A stretch of DNA of 64,000 nucleotides, from assembly GCA_001510575.1 (NCBI GenBank), contig LNGK01000006.1, positions 2,165,565 to 2,229,564 on the forward strand, given 5' to 3'. The first letter of the stretch is position 1. Each line of letters begins with the position of its first letter. Source of the stretch: Knoxdaviesia capensis. Taxonomy: Eukaryota; Ascomycota; Sordariomycetes; Microascales; Gondwanamycetaceae. Below the pieces are notes generated by a model that saw only the letters and a program-made list of their open reading frames with translations, did no database searches and was not told the DNA's origin. Shown piece by piece: positions 20,030-31,510 of the stretch. A program made the translations under genes and the position numbers.

Positions 20030-23000
20030 TCAATCGAACGAGATCAGATCTTCATCCTCCTCCTCATCCTCCAGCTCCTCAACCCGGAGCTCTTCGCCTC
20101 CCGCCTCATCACCAGCGCTTCTCTCCTCCATCTCGGCTGCACCGCTCTTGGTGGTGAATTTCTCGACACCGACCACCACACGCTCGCCCTTCTCATCGAC
20201 AGTTGTCTTCCGGAAAATGTGCTTGATGCTCTGCGGGGTCGCGGAGTTGCTTCCGTTTGCACCGGTTCCGAACTGCAGAGTCGGAGTCATGGCTTCAATG
20301 GTAGACAACCGATCCTGAGCTTCCTGCGCAGAGCCTGAATTTCCGTCGTGGACCTTAACATTCCATTGCTCGTTAAGCAAGCTGACATTAACTCCACCAA
20401 TTGTCTGAGCTGAAGCGACTGGCATTGTTCCCATGGCGCCGGACACCCGACCGTTATCTGTACCACCCGAGGCATCGTTGAGGGAAATCGTCTCGGTGAG
20501 GTCAATCAGATCGTCAAATTCTGTGCCCATCTCGCAATAATCGTCATCGATGGCAGAATAATGAGTCGGAGAGCGGGGGAGAGAGTTGTTAAAGGGCCCA
20601 GGGGCAAGAACCAACTGCTGCGGCTGTTCGAGGTTTGTGTCAAACTGCATGTTTTGGCCGAACTGGCTCTGTTGACCCTGCTGGCCCTGCTGATCTTGAT
20701 TTTCCACACCGGCAAATCGTTCCTTGTCCTCCTGCTCGAGCAGTTCCTCCAAAGTGAGAAAGTCGTCTTTGGCCGGCATCATCGGCTCTGAAGTCGGAAG
20801 AATCGGCGGACCACAGTCTTGCGAGCATTTGCAAGGATCGGCACATGACTTCATGCATGGGTGTCCACAGGGGAGCTTCCGGATGCACTCCTTCTTGCAG
20901 TAGACTGGGTCGTGGGGGAAAGGATGGCATCCAAGCATGCACACATGGCCGCATGGAAGCGTTTGTCGGCAGCTGGTGAGGCATCCGCCACGCAGAAGCT
21001 CAAGCTCATCGGCGTTCGTGACATGTTCAGTGTGATTGTGTGCAACACACGTAACGGGGAGACTCTTTCCCACGTGTCCTTGGCTGGACAGCACCTTCTG
21101 GGGGCCGCTCCAGGTGTGACGCGCCTCAGGGCCTGCATGCTGAAGATTCCAGAAATTGCCAAAGATGTACATTCCGCGACGGGCTCGGCTGAGTGCCACA
21201 ACCGCTCGGTTCTGGTTCCGGAGGAATCCTGCATCGGCCACGCCGTACTCACCAGAGTTGCGAACCAGTGAAAGAATGATCACGTCATTTTCTTCGCCTT
21301 GGTATCCATCAACCGTGGAGACGTTGTATTGGCAAGCCGGATAGATGGCTGTGAGGACTTTGTCCTTCCAGAGCAGATCGCGAATCAGCGCTCTTTGGCC
21401 ATTGTAAAATGAAAGGACCGTGATATTCGAGGGACTCGTGCCGTTCAACATGAGGTGGCGCACAAATTTGACAATCATCTTGGCCTCGTTCTCGTTGATG
21501 CGACTGAAATGGCTGGTCATGCTCTCTTGCCATGTGTGGTGGAACCAGAAAGTTCGGATCTTGCCCATGCCCGGGACAGGGGGCCGGCTTGTATCATCAC
21601 GCACGGATGCATGGTCGGTGAGAGTAGGGTAGAAGGAGTTCACGATCTTTCGGATCTCCGGAGCCATGCGGCGCTGGACGGTGAGAACGGAATAGGGAAC
21701 CCCCTGAAGGACAAGTCGCTCGAAAAGGGACATTCCAAGGTGGTAGGGCGCGCCACTAAGTTCGGGAAGGTCACAGTGAGGCGCAAGCTGCATGTGGTCG
21801 CCAACGAGAATGAGTTGTTCCAGAGTGGGGAAGATGCTGGAGATGATGTTTGCTTCGCGAGTCTCGGCGGCTTCTTCAATGAGAAGGATGCGAGGAGCAA
21901 GGTGGGTAACCAAGCTGCGATATTTGGCCAGGCCGGTAGTAGTGCATCCAACAATGCGGATGCGTCGACGCTGGATCAGCTCAGAATCCAGAAGGGCCTG
22001 GGCTTCACGGGTTTCGTGAGCGAGAAGTTCGGAGATTTGCAAAAGTTGGCGGAATCTTGCAGACATGGTCTCGAAGAACTGCTTCTGCATGCAGCGGTAA
22101 ACCATGCCGCGCCAGGGGATAGGGATCGAATAAAGATTGGGAGTTCTGTCGAGGAGTGTCCGAGCACGGGCCCACATCGCCGGTCTGGTCGCGAGAGAGG
22201 AAGGGACAGAACCAGTCCATGAGATTCCAATCGGAACATAGGTACCGCGCAGACGATCCGGAGCATCGTCGCCGCTGATAACCTCTTCGGGCTGATCTGA
22301 GAGATCAAGGTCTTCGGAATCCATGTGGAGGGACGGGCTTTCAAGACGAACGGAGGTGAACTTCTCGACTGCGTCACCGAGCCAACGAGAGAGAGGACTT
22401 TTGAACGCCGCGTCATCGACAAGCGAACGCCAGTTGTCATCTGAGACCGATGCGCACTGCTCAGGCGTGATGATTCCGGCCTTGACCAACTCTTCCGGCA
22501 TCAGAAGATCTTCAGGGAAGCAACCGGTGAGGAAGTCCTCAAACTCCTTGAGATGACGACGACGACGACCTTCCAGTCCACGGAAACGAGCGTATCCTTT
22601 GGGGAAGGTGGGGCCCGGGGTGTTGCGAAGATTGAAGAGTGTCTTCAGACCAACCACCTCATCCTTGCAGCGGCCTCCGAGACGAACGATGTCAAGGCCA
22701 GCTCGCATGCAATGGTTCAAGAGCTGGTCAAGCGCCCGGTTGGTCTGCGCGGCAATGATGATAGGCGATTCCGGAGTGGTGTTGTAAAGCAGAACCCGAA
22801 TAGCCGCCACCGACGTGAAGGTTTTGCCAGTTCCGGGAGGACCCTGGACAATGGCCAGATCTGTGGTAAGCAGTCTCTGCAAGGCCAGCAACTGAGAGAT
22901 GTCCATTCCCGTCATTGCCTCTAGGTTGCGAGGAATGGCCTGGGTTGCCCGCAGCAGAGCCGACTCGCCAACCTCACGAACATTGATGGACGGGTCTATG

Positions 23001-23919
23001 TTCGTTATCTTCGAGATGATCGGACCGAGATCGATCTTGTGATCGATCTCCTCGAGGAACGCCGGGGCCTTCAGGTCCTTGTCGCCGCCCGCAACGTACT
23101 CGTCGAAGATTGTTCTGCAAGAAATGGAAATTGGCGGTCGTCATTAGTATAAAAAAGAGAAAGAAAAGGTGTAATCATGACAATGATTGAGATTCTGAAG
23201 ATCTACTTACCGCTCCCCGGCGGCCTTCTGCATCCCCAGAAGGTGGTAGCGAATCGACTCGTAGAAGCCAGTTTTGGCTTCGATTATGACCAGTTCGGTC
23301 ATCGGATTGAAGACTCCCGTCTTCGAATCCGTCCACGCCAGGTCGATGCGCGGCGGCGTCCGGGGGTCCTCCTCCTGGAGATCAGGCTCCAGGCCCCCGA
23401 CTAGGAAGCGCGAGGCCACCACCGCCAACGCACAGACGCTGCGGAAGTTGTCTTCCGCGGTCGACACCGCCACCAAGGAACCCGTCGTGAGACGGGGGGA
23501 TCTGTGCCACGAGATCCGCTTGCCGGATCTCTCCGTGGAGAACGACACCCGAGCCGCCACTCCGTGACGATGCAGGAGATAGCCCTGGACATATGCCTGG
23601 TTGAAAGGGGAAAAGAAGAAGAGTTATAATCATGCTTTGAGCCGTAACTGCTCATGGATGTTGCACGTACCTTTGTATAGACATATGTCTCGGGGCTATC
23701 CCCCATCGACGGAGTCGCCCGGTACTCCTGGACCGACCGCCGGAGAAGCTCGGTGGCCTCATATCTTAGCAATCCATACTGGATTGCCAGATGGCCTTCC
23801 TTACCCTCCGGCGGGGCGTCGAGTGGGTTCTCCAGCGGAAGCTGGGGAACATCGGCCAGTATCTCGCTGGCCACGGGAAATTCCGGCGCCGAGCGCCACC
23901 AGCCATTGCCAGAAGCCAT
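20030..23919 (-). CDS. SF1 helicase with NF-X1 zinc finger (ZNFX1/Hrr1-like)
   Basis: This large Upf1-superfamily RNA helicase is most like the ZNFX1 / S. pombe Hrr1 group, which acts in small-RNA-directed silencing and RNA surveillance. Exons are 23919-23671, 23596-23211 and 23114-20030; introns are 74 and 96 bases, giving 1239 residues. Walker A GPPGTGKT is at 303-310, followed by AAQTNRALDQLL (motif Ia). Motif II reads EEAAE at 625-629 in place of DEAA, as seen in ZNFX1-type proteins. QRRMAPEI, the motif V VDGYQGEENDV near 813-823 and VALSRARRGMYIFG (motif VI) are intact. Cys/His-rich NF-X1-type finger units (LPCGHVC, LPCGHPCMKSC) lie at about 920-975. The last 260 residues are Gln-rich then acidic and end EDEDLISFD. 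RNAi involvement is inferred from family only. Confidence 0.88.
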
Positions 23920-24257
23920 GGCTGGGCAAAAAAAAAAAAGAAAGAAAAAAACCGGTTCGTCACTACTATTCAGAGAGAAATGTTAGCTACCGGAATCATC
24001 ATCCCACTAGAATGGAAAAGAAATAGGACTGGAGATATTATATCAAGGGGGAGATTGAGAAGATGGTTAGGGAGTAAAGAAGATAGAAGAGAAGGCAAGA
24101 GAATAAAGACAAAGTATCAAGCACCCAAAGACATCACAAGCACCCACAAGATGTAAAGAAAATGAAGACAAGACGAACAGTCACAATATAACTACATTCA
24201 TAATATATCATGAACGACTAGGACTTCCCAGTTATAGGGTGTAAGGAGATAGAAAGT

Positions 24258-24276
24258 CATGATGTACTACATCATG
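24258..24276. repeat. 19-nt palindrome CATGATGTA-C-TACATCATG
   Basis: Two perfect 9-base inverted arms are separated by a single base, in the AT-rich stretch upstream of the helicase gene. It could be a dimeric protein-binding site or simply chance in a skewed region. Confidence 0.8.
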
Positions 24277-26205
24277 TCATTCAGTTACGTATGCCAGGAG
24301 TGAAATGAACCAGAGACGAACAGATTGAAAAGAAATAGAAGATACAAACAGTCGATAAGAGCTACGGAGAGCTATAAGTCTTAAATAAGAATTCGAAAGG
24401 AGTGAAGTGTGGGAGAATCCTTACAAGAGAGTAATAACCAACTATGGGGCGTGGGAGACTGAAAATGCAAAGCAGTAACTCAATCGTGGAGAGGCATGAA
24501 AAGGGGAAGAAGAAAGAAAGGAAGAAGGAAAAACACGAAGGACAAAGTAGAGAGAGAATCTTAATATAGGTCTGAAAATCATCCCATGTCAGCATCGTGG
24601 GGCAAACATACACGTAAATATTCTAAACACGGGAGGAAGGAAAGCAAAATTCAGACGAATAAAAGAGATATAGAGAGATAAGAAGATACAAAAAGATACA
24701 AAGACGAAAATAGGGCATGCATATAGAAGAAATCTATATCGCCCTAAATAAATACACACCACAAGTATATGTCTTGTAGCATCATTATACCCACGAAGGA
24801 GCAGTAATAGAGACTACCTATCGAGGTAGGCGGTAAATAAACATCTCCTCTAAGGTCAGAACCTCATTATTACTGAGTAAATAGACATGGATAAAACAGG
24901 TAACAGTGAGAAACTAACATAGGAAACATAAAAATTCGAATACGGGATAGTTACATGATGGTGTAGAATATTTAGGTAAGGGCCGTGATATAGAAGAAAG
25001 AATAACTTAAATAAAAGACTCTGAGATCATTACCTTATAGATGGACTCTTAGGATACCTAAAAGTCGAGACGATGAAATCAGCAAAGAGTAACTTCTAGT
25101 TCAAGTGAGATTCAAGTTTGTTCAGGCCCTGTTATGAGGAAAGAGCATAGACCACAAGAATAGTTTTTGAGTTTCCAGGACATTAACGGAAAAGAAATCA
25201 CTTAGAGATGCCTTACCAGGTGGCAAGGCTATGACGAAACGTGAGATAGTGTCCACTTGAGCAGGACTGCAAATTCCACAGGCAAAATGCAAGTGCGTTC
25301 AGGGGGTTATCCTTCTCCGGGGTGGGATGCTCAGAAACACAGTGGTGAGAAGGGGTCAGAGATCAACAACAAAGCGCAGATGCCCGATCCAGTCAAGCTG
25401 AGATCGTTAGACAACGACTTCGCTGAGGAGTACGGCGCTTCAAAACAAGATTTAGGGAAGGTAAGCCCGAGGTCGTCCCCTTGGGAGCGAGTTTCGGTCT
25501 GTGTGGGAAACGAAGAAAGATTGGATGAACAAATGGACTCGAGTACAGGAAGACGGAAAGAAACATTAGAACATACCTTCGAGTGGAAATGCGGAACAGA
25601 CTCGATGAATAGGAGGGAATCTGATGATGGCGGTGAGCTGAGAACAAAAATATTCAGCTCGAACCTAGAGAGGGAGAAGGGTTAGGATGGGGACTTTATA
25701 GGGGGGGTGCGGTTCAGGATTCACGAAAGGGCAAGTGATTCACAGTTTCGAGGGCAGGACACATGACGAGCCCGTATGTTGTAGACGGGGTGTGCGCTTA
25801 AGGAAACTTCATATCCATGCTGCCACTCTGCGTTTGTAGGATATCACGGCACCGATTCTCACACTCCCCTAGAGAAAGCCAGAGGATCCGAGAGAATGAA
25901 ATGCAGAAAAGAAGGAAAGAGCCGAACTTACCCAAATAAGAGATAGTGTATGCAGGGCCTGGGTTTGAAGCCGAATTTTATCTCGATCTGACAGACTCTG
26001 CTGGCAGATTCGGCAAAAATTATGTGTGATGAACATGACGAATGTTTGTGGGAAGATGGAAGAGGAGGGGTCGGTCAAGGATGAAACAGGCATGGAGTCA
26101 TATATCTCAGAAATATGCTCAGGGCCCCACGAAGGGGGCTCTTACGGAGGGAAGGAGCCTCCCGTAACTGCCCCTTTCAGCCATTTTCGGCCGGTGTGAC
26201 CTCCG

Positions 26206-26245
26206 AAAGTGGGGCCGTGGGTCCAGCCAAAGTGGGGCCCACGGC
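26206..26245. repeat. Direct and inverted repeat patch
   Basis: AAAGTGGGGCC occurs at 26206-26216 and again at 26229-26239. GCCGTGGG at 26214-26221 is the exact inverse of CCCACGGC at 26238-26245. The patch sits in a GC-rich island within otherwise AT-rich sequence. Confidence 0.75.
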
Positions 26246-27276
26246 ACGGGGAGGCCGGATTTCGGCAGGAGCCCCCGGAATGACTCAACAAAGCCTCCCC
26301 GATAGGCAGGACCTCTGGAAATATGACGAGAAGTATGACTACGACATTTGCTTTATGGTCCGAGGTCTTTAGGGGTCCAGTACACACCGGGGTGTCCTGA
26401 ACCAAAAGAGCTCTCATTATCAACACACCAGTCAAAGTGCCTTAAGTACCTTTGAGTACCTCCTAGTATTCCTCTGTCCAGGAGGGAATGTAGAGCACTT
26501 AAGTGAAGTGGAATAGGCAGGAACACAAAGCCAGGGTGTGGCAGTCTTATAAATCATTTGCCCTTGTAAATTCATCTACTAGATACTAGGAAGGCTTATT
26601 ATCTCTGAAAAGCAAAATAGGGTTAGGGTTAAAATCGTGACAATGACTCTTAAGAAACCAATTCATCACGGCAAAAAAACACAATTTTGATAGTAGCCCC
26701 AGGATAATACAAAGATATAGAAACCAAGTTTTTTTCAATTAGATCAAGAAGGATGCAATCATATTTGCTAGCAATCTTAAGCGAAACACGTCCTGAGAAA
26801 CAGATCTTGACACAAATAATGTCGACTGTAGTTGTAGTCTACATTTATTCTGCCGCCTTTTCATCTTTCACCGCCTTGGCCTAAAAGCGGTGAGGGCACC
26901 AAATTTTGATTTCTCAAGCTACTAGTCAATCGTATCGCGAACGACCAAAAAAGCGGCGAACGACCCAAAGGTGACATCCCGACTTGCCACGAGAAGTGTC
27001 TGACTTGAAACCCCATTCGACATTGCGCGTGCATATCATACCGCCGCTTGTATTCCAGTACCGCGAACTTTACCCGCCACGAGCATACTCGACACGCGCA
27101 CCCACGCAAGCACGGCTCCCCCGCCTTCCCGCCACCGACTTCCACCGATAGGACCCCTCGCCGCCCGACGAACCCCCCCGCGCGACAGTTCTAACGTGCC
27201 GCCCGCGAACGCATAGCCGCCGATAAACACTTCACGTTTATATTTTCCCTTCACACATACGCCCGCAGCCGCAACC

Positions 27277-28056
27277 ATGACTGGCCGCGGCGGAGGATCG
27301 GGCCGCAAGGTCCTGCTGCCCCCGATGTACGTGATCATGATGCCTGCTCCGGTGGTTTGGCTGGTGGTGTTTGTCGTGGTACACGGTAGCATGCTAACGT
27401 TCTGCGTGTCTTTTCTGGTTTTAGCAACATGATCTTCAAACTTCTTCAGACTGTGAGTTCAATTGCCCGGTGGCGTCTGTCGCATCGGTGCTACGCTTTT
27501 GGGAGCTGAGAAGAGTAGTCTGCGATGCTTGTGGCTGTAGACACTCCACGCATCCTCTTCTGCTCGGGGGGGGGGATGTGCCATGAGAAGAGGAGACACG
27601 CCGATCAGATGAACGAGAAATTCTTCTACACCCGCCGTCACTCCGCCGGACGCCACAACACCGACCGCATCACTTACCGCTCTCCATACTCTGAACGTTA
27701 TCGCTAACCCAGACACCTCTCTGGAACTGCAGCACGCAACCGTCAGCATCTGGCTGTACGAACAGCTCTCGATCCGCATCGAGGGCAAGATCCGCGGCTT
27801 TGACGAGTTCATGAACCTGGTCATCGACGACGCGGTCGAGGTATCGCAGGTGACCAAGGCCAGCCCCGACGAGAAGCGGAGACCACTGGGTACTGTCCTC
27901 CCGCCCCTGATCTTTGCCCGTCTTCATTTCTCTGTCTCTACCTCTTAAACCTGATACTTGGACTATGTATACTGACGTGTGTTTTTGTTTCGTTATCCAG
28001 GCCAAATCTTGCTCAAGGGTGACAACGTGTCACTCATCCAGAGCCTGAGCTCGTGA
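27277..28056 (+). CDS. Small nuclear ribonucleoprotein SmE, four exons
   Basis: The product is the Sm-fold protein SmE, part of the heptameric Sm ring on spliceosomal U1, U2, U4 and U5 snRNAs. Exons are 27277-27326, 27425-27452 (only 28 bases), 27733-27889 and 28001-28056; introns are 98, 280 and 111 bases, giving 96 residues. After a Gly/Arg/Lys-rich start, PPINMIFKLLQ leads to Sm motif 1 (VSIWLYEQLSIRIEGKIRGFDEFMNLVIDDA) seen in pieces, and Sm motif 2 is GQILLKGDNVSLIQSL. The length equals the family norm. The second intron is unusually long for this window and could hold extra information. Identification is firm. Confidence 0.95.
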
Positions 28057-30325
28057 TCCGGCGTGCTCAACCCGCACTGCACGCCGCCACGTCTGTTTCG
28101 TTTGCCTCTTCTGGAGAGAGTTCTCATGGTCCTCCCAGACCACAAGCCATCATTAGGATAATACTGTGCCCACGGGGAAAAGCTACCGGCCCTGTACAGC
28201 TAGCCAGTGCCGCGTGCCTGTTTCCCCGGGAGCGTGGCGTCAAGCAGGTACCTACAAGTTCTTTTTTGGGGTATAGCGGCCCTTACACCGGGCGCCCGGA
28301 GGTTGAAAACGGAGAGAGAGAGAGAGAGAGAGAGAGGCCTTGTTGACGAAACTCACGTATCAATAAAAGTCAATTCTCGCTTGACTGCGGCACATGCTGA
28401 AGTGTTTCACGTATTCTGCCTGTCTGTGCTGTGTCCACGCTCGCAGCCCCGGGCATATCCATAGACCGCAAAGTGACGGGAACAGAGCTCTCGTTCTTCA
28501 GGTACCAGTGCATTTAGGCCTTGATCCTTTCAATACGCCGGCGCGTGCCGCTGGATTGTGGCTTGTGCGTGGAGCACACCTCGGCGGCCTAGGTCTTGAA
28601 TGGGCGGCTATGTGGGATACGATGCCGGGCTATATGTCCCACGGGCTTCCGTCCTATTTTTCCAAAACGACGGTAATATTGACATATCCCCCCCGGAGCA
28701 AGATGCTCTCAGGTAGTTCTTCTAGACGAGTTCTAACGCACACAGCCACTTTATCGCCCACTCTGGCCCCCCCATCCGCAGTCCACAATACACATCTCAA
28801 CACCGATGTGCACCTCTGTGTACCCTGGCTCCAATCCTTCGATAATCAGCGCATGGACTGGACCCTCCGCTCACCAATGATCCTTGGCACCGCTCCCACA
28901 ACCAGTAGCCGTTGGCAAGAAAAATAAAAGGAACATTAGTATCCACAGTATAAGACGTTTTAAGGCACTACGACGTCACCGCACGTAAAGGATCGCAAGG
29001 AAGGAGGGGGAGGGGCCGGCAAGTTCAGTTATAGAGGTGTTTAGTTGGTCCCGCGCGCGTGTGGCGGGTGGGTGGGCTGGCTTCAAAGTTATGTTGGGTG
29101 AAGCGTGTGCTTCCCTGCTGAAGGTAAAATTGAAGTGGTCCGAACCTTTTGTGGACAGGTTCAGCAGAGAGCAGAAATGAGGTGGCCTGGGGTCTAGACC
29201 CTCTGCTTGGATTTCAGGCTGCCTGCCAATCTATCTCCAGCCAGACAGGGGCACCGAGCATGGCACAGTTGGCTGCTGATGCGAGTTGCTACTACCAGTA
29301 CTAGCAAGGTGTCCGATCTGTGCCCGTCTCGGCCGTCGAATAACAACCTACCTTACCAGCCCGCCGCCAGTGGCTGCCTCGACGGACGATTGTAAAGCCC
29401 ACTTTGCATCCAACGACCCCTGCTCAGACCATTATGGAAAAAAACCCTAAAAAAACTGGACCGAAACATCTCCGAACAACCAAAAGAAAAATATGGATCC
29501 ACGTCCGAGACCCGGAGCCGAGCCATGCGTTGCGGTGGAGAAGGCAGGGAAACGTCTGTGGTGGACACGGTGGACACGGAACAACGCACGCACATACTTG
29601 TACGAAGAAGCACAAAAGGCAGACAGAGAAGAACGAGAAAAAAAAGAAGAATCCGGTACTGCGACAAGGAGGTCTTCCGCCAAGCCTCTATCACCCCGTA
29701 CGCACAAAGCTGTCCCTCCAGCCCAATGCTGGTGTTAGTGCGTTCATCGGCAAGTTGGAGTGTGTGTCATTATGCACGCATAGCATAATTTCCCACTCTC
29801 GAGTGTCCGTCAACAGAGCCCAATAGACTATGACAGCAAGCGTCGGTGTTTCAACCCAGAAAACATCAGGCAGGGGATGCAAAAAAGACAGGATCCATTC
29901 GAATATGACCCAGTATTCAAGATTTGAAGAGCAAATCCAATCAGATTAACCAAAGAAACGAACAAAAATACACTACGTAGGGTTTGCAGTAGAAAACCGG
30001 GTATTGTTGACACAAAATCTCCTTCCATGCAAGCGCTAGCAAACAAGTAACCAGAAAAAAATCACCGAAAATTAAAGAGGAAAGATAACACCCAGAATCC
30101 TGTAAACGAACGAATGAACACCCCCAGATAAGATAAAGATGCTTGACATGGAACCAACCGAAGGACACTGTAGACCTTACGTAAAGGATGAGATGAAAAA
30201 AAGAAAAGCAGCAAAAGTGACACCCCTAGCCCAGGGAACGTTAACCCTGGACCGTGTTAGACTCCAACACAAGATGCTCGCGATTTGAAGAGCCGCGGCA
30301 CATGCCACGACGAATGACCAGAGAG
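28057..30325. other. Intergenic region
   Basis: This lies between the stop of SmE (+) and the stop of the hydrolase gene (-). A GA microsatellite occupies 28312-28336. Open frames are present up to about 177 codons (28394-28927) but show no domain, no homology I recognise and no codon pattern like the neighbouring genes. I see nothing else. Confidence 0.55.
28312..28336. repeat. (GA)n microsatellite
   Basis: A perfect GA tract of about 12 units lies 260 bases downstream of the SmE stop codon. Confidence 0.95.
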
Positions 30326-31510
30326 TCAAAGGTACCGCTTCGTTTGGGCAATTCTTCCAAATGCATTTGGGTCGGAAGGAAGGAATGGAACATTGTTCCG
30401 CACAAATTCCACAGCATCGTCCATGCCGCGGGGCGAGTTGAACCAGTGGCCGCCACCGGGATATTCCTTCCAGGTGACATGGGCACCAAAGTGCTCGAGA
30501 GCGTTGCGCAGGTTCCGGCCGTTGTCGATCTGGATCAGCGGGTCGTCGACACAGTGCTCAAGGAGCACCGGTGTGTTCTGCAGCATCTCCATGTTGTCGG
30601 GAGTGTCAGCAACGCCCAACAGATCCCGAATCTCCTGCAGAGAGCGGCCCTCAAACGGCATGCGGGCCGAGAAGCACATTATCGCCCCCAGTCTGTGCGG
30701 CGGCTGGAGCGGGTCTGAAGTGGACGAGACCGGCGAGGAGGTAGCAGATGCTGTTGAGAACACGGTCGGATCGGAGGACAGAGTGAGGGGTGATGAATTT
30801 GGCGAAGAGGAATTGAGGGGTGCAGCCATGGGCGGAGGGGTTCCGGCCGTGGCGGTGTTGCAGCAGCCATGGCAGCTGTCGTCAGTTGGAACGATGGGGT
30901 TGGGGCGATTGGTCGAAGCGATGATTCGGGCGTCAACGGGGGAAAGTGGCCTAATCGAGGTTGCAGAATGGGCAGTGGCAGAGTGGTGATGATCGGGTAT
31001 CATGTCGAGGTGGGAATCCTCTTCGGAATCAGCATAGCTGTCCGAATCGTCGTAGTCATATAGAAGCGGCGGGACTGTGGTGGGCAGAGTCAAATTTAGG
31101 AGGGCGTGCACGCTGGTTGAGCCGCCCTGGCTGATTCCGGCAAGGATGATGCGGTCCCAATGGCCGTGGAGAAGGCGGGCCTCGCTGGCAAGAAGCTCCC
31201 GCAGTCCGGACACGCTTTCGCGGAGTCCTTCGGCCTGGAGCATCTCGTGGTCGGAGAAGTCTTTCATATTCCAGATGTCGAACCACTGGCGCATGCGGTC
31301 AATGGAGTTGTTGGCACACTGGCGGATGCGGGCCTGGGGGAAAACCCAGCGGAAGGAGGGGAACACATCGGGAAGACAGTAGTTTCTCGAGTTTGTAGAG
31401 CCAAGAACGGCGGCAGCGCAGTTGTTGGCATTGTCGCCACGGCTGTGAAGGAAAATCACAGTGTGGGTGTGCTGACCGGAAGGCGGGATGGTGATCAACG
31501 GGATGTCCAT
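30326..31510 (-). CDS. Acyl-protein-thioesterase-like alpha/beta hydrolase
   Basis: This single-exon gene encodes 394 residues of the phospholipase/carboxylesterase family, which includes acyl-protein thioesterases that remove palmitate from proteins. The fold starts with TVIFLHSRGDNANN (oxyanion region) and FPQA at 57-60. The nucleophile elbow is GISQGG with Ser127, the acid is Asp323 in EHCVDDPLI, and the His is His355 in YPGGGHW, so the triad is complete. Between the nucleophile helix and the next core strand (LGAIMCFSARMP, from 274) there is a Ser/Pro/Asp-rich insert at about 145-272, which canonical thioesterases of roughly 230 residues lack. I found no convincing splice sites that would remove it. 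Substrate is unknown. The gene has a purine-rich (+ strand) upstream region. Confidence 0.87.
   Translation of the reverse strand: MDIPLITIPPSGQHTHTVIFLHSRGDNANNCAAAVLGSTNSRNYCLPDVFPSFRWVFPQARIRQCANNSIDRMRQWFDIWNMKDFSDHEMLQAEGLRESVSGLRELLASEARLLHGHWDRIILAGISQGGSTSVHALLNLTLPTTVPPLLYDYDDSDSYADSEEDSHLDMIPDHHHSATAHSATSIRPLSPVDARIIASTNRPNPIVPTDDSCHGCCNTATAGTPPPMAAPLNSSSPNSSPLTLSSDPTVFSTASATSSPVSSTSDPLQPPHRLGAIMCFSARMPFEGRSLQEIRDLLGVADTPDNMEMLQNTPVLLEHCVDDPLIQIDNGRNLRNALEHFGAHVTWKEYPGGGHWFNSPRGMDDAVEFVRNNVPFLPSDPNAFGRIAQTKRYL

Larger units (their letters stand above)
23920..27276. other. AT- and purine-rich gene-free stretch
   Basis: No gene is supported in 3.36 kb. From about 23930 to 25700 the + strand is strikingly rich in A and G (coding-strand pyrimidines for the helicase) and notably less GC-rich than neighbouring genes. 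It contains a 19-base palindrome at 24258-24276 and a 6-bp hairpin at 24814-24829. A GC-rich patch with short repeats lies at about 26115-26300, a double TTAGGGTT box at 26619-26631, and the SmE promoter occupies the right end. Confidence 0.6.
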
